DNA from: Pseudomonadota bacterium
GTDB lineage: Bacteria; Pseudomonadota; Gammaproteobacteria; Acidithiobacillales; Acidithiobacillaceae
NCBI GenBank assembly: GCA_021827445.1
Contig: JAKAVW010000044.1
Location: 1 to 13,634 of the forward strand
Reading direction: 5' to 3'
DNA length: 13,634 bases
The first letter of the stretch is position 1. Every line of letters starts with the position of its first letter. The notes below the pieces were generated by a model. That model ran no database searches. It was not told the DNA's origin and was given only the letters and a program-made list of their open reading frames with translations. Below, piece by piece: positions 1 through 7,363 of this stretch. Made by a program: the position numbers and the translations under genes.

Positions 1-121
1 CGAACTGGCGACCCACCAGGCGCACTTCCGCCGCCTTGGTCATCGCGTCCGCCGCTTCAATCGCCGGCACCAGGCCGCGCGTTTCAATCATACCCAGTGC
101 CACTCCGCTGACGTTTGCCAT
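1..121 (-). CDS. csoS1: Carboxysome shell protein CsoS1 (BMC-H), 5' part, cut by window edge
   Basis: This is the third of three tandem csoS1-type genes; only the first 40 codons lie in the window. The product should be a BMC-H domain hexamer that tiles the flat facets of the alpha-carboxysome shell. The visible 40 residues, from MANVSGVALG to RLVGRQFV, are identical to those of the copy at 508-804, and the DNA differs at one position (a synonymous change) over 121 bases. I chose the ATG at 119-121 because it matches the MANV start of the 508-804 copy and has GGAG eight bases upstream. An in-frame ATG two codons earlier (125-127) is too close to that GGAG. The gene continues beyond the left edge. 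Confidence 0.93.
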   Translation of the reverse strand, partial: MANVSGVALGMIETRGLVPAIEAADAMTKAAEVRLVGRQF

Positions 122-165
122 TTTCATCACTCCATGTTCCTGTTCGGTTGATCCGTTCAAACCAT

Positions 166-465
166 TTATTCCGTCGGGCTGCTGGGCAGAATGTTTTCCA
201 CTTCACTATGCACGCGGGCGATGATGTGGGCGGCCACCAGGCCGTCGCCGACACGCTCACACGCATCCGCTCCGGCGCGCACCGCCGCATTCACCGCGCC
301 GGTCTCACCGCGCACCAGCACGGTGACATAGCCGCCGCCCACGAATTGACGGCCCACCAGGCGCACTTCCGCCGCCTTGGTCATCGCGTCCGCCGCTTCA
401 ATCGCCGGCACCAAGCCACGCGTTTCAATCATACCCAGTGCTACCCCGCTGACTGCGTTTTCCAT
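166..465 (-). CDS. csoS1: Carboxysome shell protein CsoS1 (BMC-H), middle copy
   Basis: This 99-residue BMC-H protein is a major hexameric facet protein of the alpha-carboxysome shell. From GVALGMIETRG to VENILP it is identical to the 508-804 copy. It differs only at the start (MENAV instead of MANV) and in the last five residues (SSPTE instead of NGPAE). The FVGGGYV segment at about residues 42-48 corresponds to the pore-lining region of the family. An AAGGGG ribosome binding site precedes the ATG. It is the second of three tandem copies, with gaps of about 40 bases on each side, in the usual place after the csoS4 genes. I assign the family confidently, but the letter (A, B or C) cannot be settled from sequence this similar. 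Confidence 0.95.
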   Translation of the reverse strand: MENAVSGVALGMIETRGLVPAIEAADAMTKAAEVRLVGRQFVGGGYVTVLVRGETGAVNAAVRAGADACERVGDGLVAAHIIARVHSEVENILPSSPTE

Positions 466-507
466 TTTCCGGTCCCCTTTTCTGGTTCGGTTATTACGTC
501 AAAGGTC

Positions 508-804
508 TTATTCAGCCGGTCCGTTCGGCAGAATATTTTCCACTTCACTGTGCACGCGGGCGATGATGTGGGCGGCCACCAGGCCATCGCCGACACGCTC
601 ACACGCATCCGCTCCGGCGCGCACCGCCGCATTCACCGCGCCGGTCTCACCGCGCACCAGCACGGTGACATAGCCGCCGCCCACGAACTGGCGACCCACC
701 AGGCGCACTTCCGCCGCCTTGGTCATCGCGTCCGCCGCTTCAATCGCCGGCACCAGGCCGCGCGTTTCAATCATACCCAGTGCCACTCCGCTTACGTTTG
801 CCAT
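508..804 (-). CDS. csoS1: Carboxysome shell protein CsoS1 (BMC-H), first copy
   Basis: This 98-residue BMC-H domain protein is the typical length for CsoS1 and is expected to form the hexagonal tiles of the carboxysome facets. The pore-region motif FVGGGYV and the conserved ending IIARVHSEVENILP are present. An AAAAGGAG ribosome binding site lies just upstream of the ATG. It directly follows csoS4B with a 32-base gap that contains a run of seven T on the transcribed strand but no hairpin. By position it would be csoS1C or csoS1A in the naming used for other cso operons. Its N-terminal 40 codons are nearly identical in DNA to the copy at the window edge. Confidence 0.95.
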   Translation of the reverse strand: MANVSGVALGMIETRGLVPAIEAADAMTKAAEVRLVGRQFVGGGYVTVLVRGETGAVNAAVRAGADACERVGDGLVAAHIIARVHSEVENILPNGPAE

Positions 805-836
805 GTCAACTACTCCTTTTGGGGTTAAAAAAACGG

Positions 837-1103
837 TTAATTCCCTGTCTGGTCAGCACTGGAATCCCAATGATCAATGATCCCGGCGATGGTCAGGTCA
901 GTCAGTATTCGGTAATCTCCCGCAGCGTAACGGGCCGCCGATCCACCCACGGTCATCACCCATTTGCCCGGTGGTGCCCCTACCGGGTCGGCGGCCACGC
1001 TGAGTCGGCCCTTTGCATCGGTGAGCACCCGGAACGATGCATTCCTCAGCCCGGGTATTCGTCGGGTGGCCACGAGATCAGAGACGACGCGCATAATGTC
1101 CAT
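837..1103 (-). CDS. csoS4B: Carboxysome vertex protein CsoS4B (BMV pentamer)
   Basis: This 88-residue protein belongs to the CcmL/EutN family of bacterial microcompartment vertex proteins, which form pentamers that cap the twelve corners of the shell. It starts MDIMRVVSDLVATRR and carries the family segments DPVGAPPGKWVMTVGGSAAR and LTDLTIAGIIDHW. It begins 10 bases after the stop of csoS4A, with AGGA upstream of the ATG, so the two are very likely translated from one message. Pairing of two vertex genes, A then B, is the standard order in cso operons. The last eight or so residues (DSSADQTGN) form a short polar tail. Confidence 0.95.
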   Translation of the reverse strand: MDIMRVVSDLVATRRIPGLRNASFRVLTDAKGRLSVAADPVGAPPGKWVMTVGGSAARYAAGDYRILTDLTIAGIIDHWDSSADQTGN

Positions 1104-1113
1104 ATCGGATATC

Positions 1114-1362
1114 CTAATCTTCCATCCAGTGGTCGATGATGCCGACGATGGTAAGATCGCTCGGAAATTCTTTACTGCCCGCCGCTTCGCGTGCTGCGGA
1201 CGAGCCCACGCAAATCACCCAGTCGCCAGGAGTGCAACCCACCGCATCCACGGCGATGCTTCTTGCACCGCCTTTTTCCTTGACCACCAGCAGTGGGCGG
1301 TGCCCCATTTCCTTGATCCGGTTGGTCGAAACCAGGGTTTTTTCCACCTGACAAATCTTCAT
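1114..1362 (-). CDS. csoS4A: Carboxysome vertex protein CsoS4A (BMV pentamer)
   Basis: This 82-residue CcmL/EutN-family protein is a shell vertex pentamer. Recognisable segments are MKICQVEKTLVSTNRI at the start, DAVGCTPGDWVICVGSSAAR in the middle and SDLTIVGIIDHW near the end. Its ATG overlaps the stop of csoSCA as ATGA (1359-1362), which implies translational coupling with the carbonic anhydrase gene. The length matches the family. CsoS4B, its paralogue, follows ten bases downstream. Confidence 0.95.
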   Translation of the reverse strand: MKICQVEKTLVSTNRIKEMGHRPLLVVKEKGGARSIAVDAVGCTPGDWVICVGSSAAREAAGSKEFPSDLTIVGIIDHWMED

Positions 1363-2954
1363 CGCGCGCTCCGCAATGCTGAGGCGTCATACGTTTCGAT
1401 CGGGCTGCCCAAGGACTTGTCCTGCACGGTCATGCCGCATATCAGCAAACCCTGCCGATGCAATTCCGCATAGCGCGCCTCGATCGCTGCTCTGACCCGC
1501 TGGCAGTGTTCTACGGTGCGCTCGCGACTGCCGGGCACACGACGGTCATAGCGGAAATGAATCGCCACCGGCACGGGCAGTCCATGCTGGACATTGAGCT
1601 TGCTGAAAATCTGCAGGCCCACGTCCAGATCCGGTGCGCTTTCTTCCACCGTGTGCAAGTACACGAAATACGCCAGGTTGCGCACCTGAAATTCCTCAAA
1701 TCCATCCCCCACGCTGATGAATCGCTCGTTATGACCAATGTCCGGATAACGGCCACCCCAGTTGCCACATACATATTCAATCTGCGACAGGTTATTGATC
1801 AGTAGCGTGGCGATGAGCCGACGCATACCCTCGTGCGGCTCGCCGTTGCCTGTACCCCAGCCGTCCGTAGCGCTGGCGGCTTGAATCGCCTGATAGACCT
1901 TGAGTCGCGCACTACTGGCATCCTCGTTAACCGTTTCCTTGTACAACGTCAGGTTGCTGACCCAGCGATACAAGCTCATTTCCCCATCGGCATCGGGCAC
2001 ATGCACCTTGATGCCATCGGTATCCGTATCGACCCCAATCAGCAAGGTGTCCACCGAGGCTCCGCAGCAGAAGCTGTTTTCGATGGCCTGACGGAATTCA
2101 CGCAACCGCCCCAGCCCTGCTTCTGCTGCATCTCTCTCGTTGCTGTGATGCGCCGCACAACCCTCGTGGGCGGGGTCGGAACTGCTCCAGTGGTAGACCA
2201 CTATTTTTAAATACCGTGTACCGGCATCTGCTGTCACCGGACGGCCTTCGCGATAGCGCATCAGTTCAGTCTCGATCCAGCGCTTGACGTTGGCCTCCAC
2301 GTCGAACATGGCCCCGGCATAAGCCTTGCGACTGCGTACCGCATCATCAGGCAAGCGCAGTATGTAGCGCACCAGCCCCTTCAGACGCCCGTCCGAGCAC
2401 GGCGTGATATCCACCGCGTGGTAGCCACAGTCGAGCAAGAACGAAGTCACCTCGTCTGAACTCTGCGGCGGCATGGCCTGCGTCTGCTCCGCCATCAGAC
2501 GAATGGTGTGCATGACGCACACTCCATACAGCGCGCGCATATCCAGGTTAGTTATCCAGGCATCTTCCAGAATGCCGACAGGCAGCTCGAAGCCGAGATC
2601 CGCGCGGGCAATGCGCTGTGCGCGTTCGCGAAAATCAGCCTCATGCTGGCAGGCGGCAAGGTGCTTCAGCGCCGGAATGATGGCCGCGAAGTGCCCTTTT
2701 ATCGCCTGTTCGTGGGTCAACAGGCGGCGGTTCTCCGACTCGTTGGTGAGCGGATGCCGACAAGGCCGTGCCGGATCTGTCGCGCAGGCCGGGTTGGGTG
2801 CACGCTTCGGGCTGAGCACAAGGTCGCGCGCTGCAAATACCGGTTGCTGCGGTCGCGCTTGCAAAGTGCTGGTTGGCGTACCCAGACCGTAAGGTGGGCG
2901 GTTTGCTCCTGGCTGAGGGCTCGTGTGCCGCCCGGGACGGTTTCTCGTATTCAT
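1359..2954 (-). CDS. csoSCA: Carboxysomal carbonic anhydrase CsoSCA (CsoS3)
   Basis: A 531-residue enzyme that dehydrates bicarbonate to CO2 inside the carboxysome for RuBisCO. It is the divergent beta-type (epsilon) carbonic anhydrase. The predicted zinc ligands are Cys186 (in TPCSDGR), His255 (in VVYHWSS) and Cys266 (in HEGCAAH), with the Asp188/Arg190 dyad. The spacings 69 and 11 equal those I recall for the Halothiobacillus enzyme (Cys173, His242, Cys253). Residues 1-65 are Pro/Arg-rich and look disordered; in the family this end contacts RuBisCO. The frame is open upstream to 3056, overlapping csoS2, but I chose the ATG at 2952-2954 because homologues start MNTRN and no strong ribosome binding site supports the longer form. 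The site before this ATG is also modest (CAGAGA). The stop overlaps the csoS4A start. Confidence 0.95.
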   Translation of the reverse strand: MNTRNRPGRHTSPQPGANRPPYGLGTPTSTLQARPQQPVFAARDLVLSPKRAPNPACATDPARPCRHPLTNESENRRLLTHEQAIKGHFAAIIPALKHLAACQHEADFRERAQRIARADLGFELPVGILEDAWITNLDMRALYGVCVMHTIRLMAEQTQAMPPQSSDEVTSFLLDCGYHAVDITPCSDGRLKGLVRYILRLPDDAVRSRKAYAGAMFDVEANVKRWIETELMRYREGRPVTADAGTRYLKIVVYHWSSSDPAHEGCAAHHSNERDAAEAGLGRLREFRQAIENSFCCGASVDTLLIGVDTDTDGIKVHVPDADGEMSLYRWVSNLTLYKETVNEDASSARLKVYQAIQAASATDGWGTGNGEPHEGMRRLIATLLINNLSQIEYVCGNWGGRYPDIGHNERFISVGDGFEEFQVRNLAYFVYLHTVEESAPDLDVGLQIFSKLNVQHGLPVPVAIHFRYDRRVPGSRERTVEHCQRVRAAIEARYAELHRQGLLICGMTVQDKSLGSPIETYDASALRSAR

Positions 2955-3009
2955 CGCAATCTCTGGTCCGTGCTGCGTGGGTGGGCGTATAGTCGCCGTT
3001 GGTATCACA

Positions 3010-5307
3010 TCAACCTCGTGCACCGCCGGAATAGGTGATAGAAGAGCCTTTGGCATCGTTGCCGCTGCTGCCGGTCACCCGGCTGATGGGCAAATCCGGT
3101 CGCTCGCGGTCTTTCAACTGCGCAGCCCCAATCACCGTGCCGCGTTGATCTCCGCGCAAGGTCGGGTTGCGGCGCGTGGAGGTGCCTTCGGTGCCGGTAA
3201 TGCTCTCATTACGCCTCCAGGCCGCTCCCGTGATGGCAAAACCGCCTTCACGCCCGTCCCCGGTGAGGCGACTGCGCAGCACTTCTGGCGCTGCGGTCGC
3301 TGGCGCGGCACCGTAGGCCTCATCTCGATAGCGGAACTCAGGCGTGCCGGAAACCAGGCCAGCCGCCAGATTCACCGGACCGGTAATGCGTCCCACCGCG
3401 CCATAGGCGGTACCGGTGATGCGGTTGAGCGGGCTCCCCTGCGCGCTGCGCGCGGGGGTCGTAACGCTAAAATTTCCGCGAACCGCTGCCACCTCCGGGG
3501 CAGCGACTGCCGTATGCGGTGCATCGGCCGGGCTATGGGCGAGTGGATGTATCCGCGTCCCATCTCCACTCTGCAGTGCCCGCTGATCCGCGCCTCCATA
3601 AGGCGTTCCACTCAAAACCTGACCTTCACCCCGGGCGGAACCGGTTACCTTGCTGTCCGGTCCCAGCCGGATACCGGTCATCATCGCACCGGCGATGCCA
3701 CTTCGACTCGCCATCAGGGTCCGTGCGGTGGCCTGATGGTCTGGTGCGCAAAATGCCGCGTATTGATCGGGACCGGCATATTCCGTGCCGGTGACAGGCT
3801 GGCAACCGCCATATTCATCCCCGGTGACCTTGGTGCTGCGTTCCACCGACGTGCCGGATACCGGCTGCTCGTGCCAGGTGCGCATCACGCCGACTTTTTC
3901 CGGTGTAGGAACGGGTTTGCGGTTGCAGGCCTGATACTGAGCCAGTCCAGCAGATTCGGTGCCCGTCACCCTGGCGCACACCCCACGTTCTGTACCCGTC
4001 ACGCGCTCTCCGGGGGCTGTTTCCGTACCCGTCAAAGCCTGCTCGCGCAGCGTACTCATCACGCTCACCTTGTGCGGAGCGCTGCCGCCGTCGCGACACA
4101 GGCTGCCGAACGACTCCGGCTGGTAATATTGGCTGCCGGTGAGTTTGCGGCAGGATCCGGGCTCATCCCCGGTCACTCTGGCGCTGCGTCCGACTTCGGT
4201 TCCACTCACGCGCTGACCAGCCTCGGTGGCGGCTACGCCGACCTTGGCTGGCGTAAGCGCCGGCCGGGTTGCGCAAAAGGATTCAAATTTGTCGGCGCTG
4301 AGATATTCGGTGCCGGTCACGGCCTTGCAGGAGCCGTGTTCGTCGCCGGTGACCTTCACGCTGCGGCCTATCTCCGCACCACTCACACTCTGGCCTCGGG
4401 CGGTACGGCCTACGCCCACCTTAGCCGGGGCAGGCTCGGGGATGGAGGCGCATAACGTGCCATACTGCTCGATGCCGATATATTCAGTGCCCGTGATGGC
4501 CCGGCAACTGCCCGGTTCGGCACCGGTGACCCTGGTGCTACGCTCCACTTGGGTGCCTGTGACGGGAGTGCCACTCAGGGTGGTTCCTTGCTCCACTTTG
4601 GCAGGTGCTGCAGGTTTCTGACGGGTCCGGCCGCTGGGTCGGCATGCGAGCTGGTCGCCGCGCCCTTGCTGACACAACGCTTCACGGCGTGCTTGAGCCG
4701 CTTCGCGCCCATTCAATCCCGCCACTACACTGGACGGACTATTATTGTGCGATGTACGCGAAACAGGGGTCCGAGATGGCGCTTCTGCCATTTTTCCCTG
4801 ACGGGAAAGCGCGCGGCGGCGCTCCTGGCAGAACTTGCGCACCGCAGAGGCGCTCGACCCTGCCACAGATGCCGGATCTTCGTCTACCAGCGCGCATACC
4901 GCCTCAAGCAACTGCTCCCGCTCGGCGATTTCAGTTGCCGCCTTCCCTTGGCAGCCGCAGCTATGAGGAGAGGCGGCGCCTGGTGCTACAGCAACCGCTT
5001 CCGCAGGCGCGGTGGTAGTCGGCAGGTCTGAGGCAAGTACACGAATCCCCGTGCGTGCCGCAGAGTTAGTCTGCGTCGCTTCTATGGCACCGCCTTGCGA
5101 CAACGCTTCACGGCGTGCACGGGAAAGCGATTTGCCGGTAGCCCCTGGCGCCGCCATGGCCGCCGTATTGCCCGCTGTCCGCGCCGGTGCGGAGGATTTT
5201 GCCCCCAGCGCGGCCGCACCGTTGTGTGACAGCGCTCGTCGCCGCTCCAGTGCTGCGGCACGCGCCGAACGCGGGGACGCCATATTGTTTGCCATAGAGT
5301 CGCTCAT
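3010..5307 (-). CDS. csoS2: Carboxysome assembly scaffold CsoS2
   Basis: This 765-residue, low-complexity scaffold links RuBisCO to the shell. N-terminal region: four Arg-rich RuBisCO-binding repeats of the type RRALSxxG, near residues 16-34, 62-73, 155-172 and 202-215. Middle region (about 236-575): five repeats of about 58 residues built on VTGxExGxCxxVTGTEY and ending in a second Cys, then a sixth degenerate repeat (531-576) with no Cys. The Cys pairs are 268/286, 327/345, 386/404, 444/461 and 502/520. C-terminal region (611-765): shell-anchoring ITG repeats (ITGTAYG, LTGDGREGG, ITGTEG) and the terminal peptide ending SSITYSGGARG. AAGGA precedes the ATG at 5305-5307. It is somewhat shorter than the Halothiobacillus protein. 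I could not tell whether a short form is made by frameshifting, as in that species. Confidence 0.96.
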   Translation of the reverse strand: MSDSMANNMASPRSARAAALERRRALSHNGAAALGAKSSAPARTAGNTAAMAAPGATGKSLSRARREALSQGGAIEATQTNSAARTGIRVLASDLPTTTAPAEAVAVAPGAASPHSCGCQGKAATEIAEREQLLEAVCALVDEDPASVAGSSASAVRKFCQERRRALSRQGKMAEAPSRTPVSRTSHNNSPSSVVAGLNGREAAQARREALCQQGRGDQLACRPSGRTRQKPAAPAKVEQGTTLSGTPVTGTQVERSTRVTGAEPGSCRAITGTEYIGIEQYGTLCASIPEPAPAKVGVGRTARGQSVSGAEIGRSVKVTGDEHGSCKAVTGTEYLSADKFESFCATRPALTPAKVGVAATEAGQRVSGTEVGRSARVTGDEPGSCRKLTGSQYYQPESFGSLCRDGGSAPHKVSVMSTLREQALTGTETAPGERVTGTERGVCARVTGTESAGLAQYQACNRKPVPTPEKVGVMRTWHEQPVSGTSVERSTKVTGDEYGGCQPVTGTEYAGPDQYAAFCAPDHQATARTLMASRSGIAGAMMTGIRLGPDSKVTGSARGEGQVLSGTPYGGADQRALQSGDGTRIHPLAHSPADAPHTAVAAPEVAAVRGNFSVTTPARSAQGSPLNRITGTAYGAVGRITGPVNLAAGLVSGTPEFRYRDEAYGAAPATAAPEVLRSRLTGDGREGGFAITGAAWRRNESITGTEGTSTRRNPTLRGDQRGTVIGAAQLKDRERPDLPISRVTGSSGNDAKGSSITYSGGARG

Positions 5308-5338
5308 GCCTTGATCCTTCCGTATCCATCAAACCCCT

Positions 5339-5368
5339 GTGCGGGCCATCCGCTGGATAGTCCCGCAC
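5339..5368 (-). promoter_or_regulatory. Intergenic stem-loop between cbbS and csoS2
   Basis: A perfect 7-base stem (GTGCGGG at 5339-5345, CCCGCAC at 5362-5368) encloses a second perfect stem (ATCC-GCT-GGAT, 5348-5358), giving a nested hairpin in the message. It begins 10 bases after the cbbS stop. No U-run follows, so it is not a classic intrinsic terminator. A role in protecting the abundant cbbLS message from 3' decay, or in lowering downstream read-through, is an inference. Confidence 0.6.
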
Positions 5369-5377
5369 CCATCTTGC

Positions 5378-5710
5378 TTAGCGCCCGCGAAACACCACAA
5401 AGGAGCTGCCCTGGCTCTGCGAGTAATTGTCATACCCGATCAAGCGCACGTGGTGGCCGGGGTGAGCGCGATGGCATGCCTCCAACTCAGCGATAACGGT
5501 GTCCACCGACTGCTCGCCGAACATGGGCAGTTTCCACATGTACCAGTAGTATGTTGATGCGCGTTCAGGCTCCACATGCTCGATGCCGGGGTTCCAGCCC
5601 TGACTTATGAGATAGGCGATCTGACGGCGCATTTTTTCCGGTCCCATTGCCGGCAAATAGGAGAAGGTTTCGTACTTGGGTGTCGAGTTGTAGTCTTGAA
5701 TGTCAGCCAT
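5378..5710 (-). CDS. cbbS: RuBisCO small subunit, form IA
   Basis: This 110-residue small subunit assembles with eight large subunits as L8S8 RuBisCO and stabilises the active enzyme. It begins MADIQDYNSTPKYETFSYLP; the conserved segment YLISQGWNPGIEHVEP (residues 33-48) and the YYWYMWKLPMFG segment (54-65) are clear. The absence of a long N-terminal extension and the short loop fit the proteobacterial carboxysomal type. GGGA lies upstream of the ATG. It follows cbbL with a 91-base gap containing an inverted repeat, and precedes csoS2 with a 70-base gap containing a stable hairpin. Confidence 0.97.
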   Translation of the reverse strand: MADIQDYNSTPKYETFSYLPAMGPEKMRRQIAYLISQGWNPGIEHVEPERASTYYWYMWKLPMFGEQSVDTVIAELEACHRAHPGHHVRLIGYDNYSQSQGSSFVVFRGR

Positions 5711-5729
5711 TTTCTATCCCTTTCTTTGG

Positions 5730-5764
5730 CGCGCGGAGCGAGCCGTCAAGCCACACGCCGCGCG
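5730..5764 (-). promoter_or_regulatory. Inverted repeat in the cbbL-cbbS spacer
   Basis: CGCGCGG (5730-5736) and CCGCGCG (5758-5764) form a GC-only 7-base stem with a 21-base loop. It lies between the cbbL stop and the cbbS ribosome binding site. There is no T-run, so termination is unlikely. It may stabilise the cbbL 3' end or tune cbbS translation. Confidence 0.4.
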
Positions 5765-5801
5765 GGTTTGCATGTATGTCTTTGCAATTACTGTCTCAAG
5801 A

Positions 5802-7223
5802 TCAGCGGTTTACCACGTCCAATTTGTCTACGGTGTCGAACTCGAACTTGATCTCTTTCCAGGTTTCCAGAGCAATCTTCAACTCCGGACTATCTTTCGC
5901 AGCGTTGGTGAGGATGTCCTTGCCCTCGCGCTCCAGATCACGTCCTTCATTGCGCGCTTCCACGCAAGCCTCCAATGCGACGCGATTGGCAGCGGCTCCG
6001 GCAGCGTTGCCCCATGGATGGCCCAGCGTACCGCCACCAAACTGGAATACCGCATCGTCGCCGAAGATCGCTAACAGCGCCGGCATATGCCAGACGTGGA
6101 TACCGCCAGAGGCTACGGCGAACACGCCGGGCATGGAGCCCCAGTCCTGATCGAAGAAGATGCCGCGACTGCGGTCTTCGGGGACGAACGACTCGCGCAG
6201 CAGGTCGACCCAGCCCTGAGTGGCGCCGCGGTCACCTTCCAGCTTGCCAACCACCGTGCCGGTGTGCAGGTGATCACCGCCCGACAAACGGAGCGCCTTG
6301 GCCAACACGCGGAAGTGGATGCCGTGATGCGGATTGCGGTCCACCACCGCATGCATGGCACGATGAATGTGCAGCAAGATGCCGTTCTTCCGGCACCAAC
6401 GCGCCAGACCGGTATTGGCACAGAAACCGCCGGTGAGGAAGTCGTGCATGATGATGGGCATATTGAGTTCCTTGGCGAACTCGGCACGCTCATACATTTC
6501 CTCCGGCGAAGGCGCCGTAACATTCAGATAATGCCCTTTGCGCTCGCCAGTTTCGGCCTCAGCGGTGTGGATCGCATCGGCCACGAACAGAAAGCGGTCG
6601 CGCCAGCGCATGAAGGGCTGCGAGTTGACGTTTTCATCGTCCTTGGTGAAGTCCAGGCCGCCGCGCAGGCACTCGTATACCGCGCGGCCATAATTCTTGG
6701 CGGACAGACCGAGCTTGGGCTTGATGGTACAGCCGAGCATCGGTCGGCCATATTTGTTCATCTTGTCGCGCTCGACCTGGATGCCGTGGGGCGGTCCATT
6801 GCAAGTCTTGACATAGGCGAGCGGGAATCGTACATCCTCCAGGCGCAGCGCACGCACGGCCTTGAAGCCGAACACGTTACCCACCAAAGAGGTGAAGACG
6901 TTAACCACAGACCCCTCTTCAAACAAATCTATGGGATAGGCAACGAACGCGTAAAAGCAGGTGTCATCGCCCGGCACATCTTCGATGCGATAGGCGCGGC
7001 CCTTGTAGTAATCCATGTCGGTCAATAAATCGGTCCACACCGTGGTCCAGGTGCCGGTAGAAGACTCGGCAGCTACCGCGGCAGCGGCTTCTTCACGATC
7101 CACCCCTGGTTGCGGCGTAATCTTGAAACAGGCTAGGATATCGGAATCCAAAGGCACGTACTCGGGGGCCCAATAGGTCTGCCGGTAGTCCTTCACACCG
7201 GCCTCATACGTTTTTACGGCCAT
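5802..7223 (-). CDS. cbbL: RuBisCO large subunit, form IA (carboxysomal)
   Basis: This 473-residue large subunit carboxylates ribulose-1,5-bisphosphate in the Calvin cycle. All key residues I checked are present: Glu53 in the N-domain of the partner subunit, Lys168 in TIKPKLG, the carbamylated Lys194 with metal ligands Asp196 and Glu197 in DFTKDDENVN, His287 in HIHRAMHAV, and loop-6 Lys327 in VVGKLEG. The frame is open upstream to 7268, but the ATG at 7221-7223 gives the expected MAVKTYEAGVKDY start and is preceded by AAGGAG at good spacing. It is the first gene of the operon, divergent from cbbR. Its association with csoS2, csoSCA and shell genes places it in the alpha-carboxysome. Confidence 0.98.
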   Translation of the reverse strand: MAVKTYEAGVKDYRQTYWAPEYVPLDSDILACFKITPQPGVDREEAAAAVAAESSTGTWTTVWTDLLTDMDYYKGRAYRIEDVPGDDTCFYAFVAYPIDLFEEGSVVNVFTSLVGNVFGFKAVRALRLEDVRFPLAYVKTCNGPPHGIQVERDKMNKYGRPMLGCTIKPKLGLSAKNYGRAVYECLRGGLDFTKDDENVNSQPFMRWRDRFLFVADAIHTAEAETGERKGHYLNVTAPSPEEMYERAEFAKELNMPIIMHDFLTGGFCANTGLARWCRKNGILLHIHRAMHAVVDRNPHHGIHFRVLAKALRLSGGDHLHTGTVVGKLEGDRGATQGWVDLLRESFVPEDRSRGIFFDQDWGSMPGVFAVASGGIHVWHMPALLAIFGDDAVFQFGGGTLGHPWGNAAGAAANRVALEACVEARNEGRDLEREGKDILTNAAKDSPELKIALETWKEIKFEFDTVDKLDVVNR

Positions 7224-7257
7224 GCTTGCTCTCCTTGTGTCATGGTAGGCAACGATG

Positions 7258-7283
7258 ATTGGAACCACTGGTTAGGTTCCAAT
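7258..7283. promoter_or_regulatory. Inverted repeat upstream of cbbL
   Basis: ATTGGAACC (7258-7266) and GGTTCCAAT (7275-7283) form a perfect 9-base dyad around an 8-base centre. Overlapping it is a second dyad, AACCA-C-TGGTT (7263-7273). It sits about 35 bases upstream of the cbbL ATG, so it is probably in the 5' leader or just downstream of the start point. It could be an operator or a leader hairpin with two alternative folds. Confidence 0.5.
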
Positions 7284-7332
7284 GCTTGAGTGGCATTGTG
7301 GATGATCTATTAATTTATAAAAGTTAAATATA

Positions 7333-7363
7333 TTTACTATTATAATTTACTATGGTTTACTAT
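7333..7363 (+). repeat. Three direct copies of TTTACTAT before cbbR
   Basis: The octamer TTTACTAT occurs at 7333-7340, 7346-7353 and 7356-7363, with start-to-start spacings of 13 and 10 bases. The first two extend to nine bases (ATTTACTAT). The last copy ends four bases before the cbbR ATG and takes the place of a ribosome binding site. The copies overlap the palindromic -10 element and the second TNA-N7-TNA motif. Confidence 0.6.

Larger units (their letters stand above)
1..804 (-). repeat. Three tandem, nearly identical csoS1 gene repeats
   Basis: Three direct repeats of about 300 bases with a period of about 340 bases: 1-121 (partial), 166-465 and 508-804. Copies 1 and 3 match at 120 of 121 visible bases. 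The middle copy differs from both at several places in the same stretch, including a codon insertion near its start. Between the middle and right copies nearly all changes in the core are synonymous. The intergenic spacers are only loosely alike. Confidence 0.9.

Noticed and set aside
115..828. A 237-codon plus-strand frame with an internal duplication
   Set aside because: The duplication simply reflects the tandem csoS1 genes read on the opposite strand.
2955..3056. A longer start for csoSCA overlapping csoS2
   Set aside because: Homologues begin MNTRN, which matches the ATG at 2954, and the extension reads as csoS2 sequence in another frame.
3680..3780. A programmed frameshift site in csoS2
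   Set aside because: Frameshifting is known for the Halothiobacillus gene, but in the stretch I read near the end of the Cys repeats I saw no classical slippery heptamer. I did not check the whole gene for alternatives, so this is not supported rather than excluded.
2923..4455. A 510-codon open frame on the plus strand opposite csoS2 and the start of csoSCA
   Set aside because: It mirrors the repeat units of csoS2 in a GC-rich antisense frame, has no ribosome binding site and no recognisable domain. It is a shadow of a certain gene.
3400..4600. Regularly spaced repeats that might suggest a CRISPR array
   Set aside because: The units are coding repeats of CsoS2 with diverged sequence and no constant repeat-spacer pattern.
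6087..7028. A 313-codon plus-strand frame opposite cbbL
   Set aside because: CbbL on the other strand has every active-site residue; the antisense frame is a by-product of its codon use.
7224..7268. A longer start for cbbL
   Set aside because: The extra 15 residues lack a ribosome binding site and run into the dyad; the ATG at 7223 has AAGGAG and the family start.
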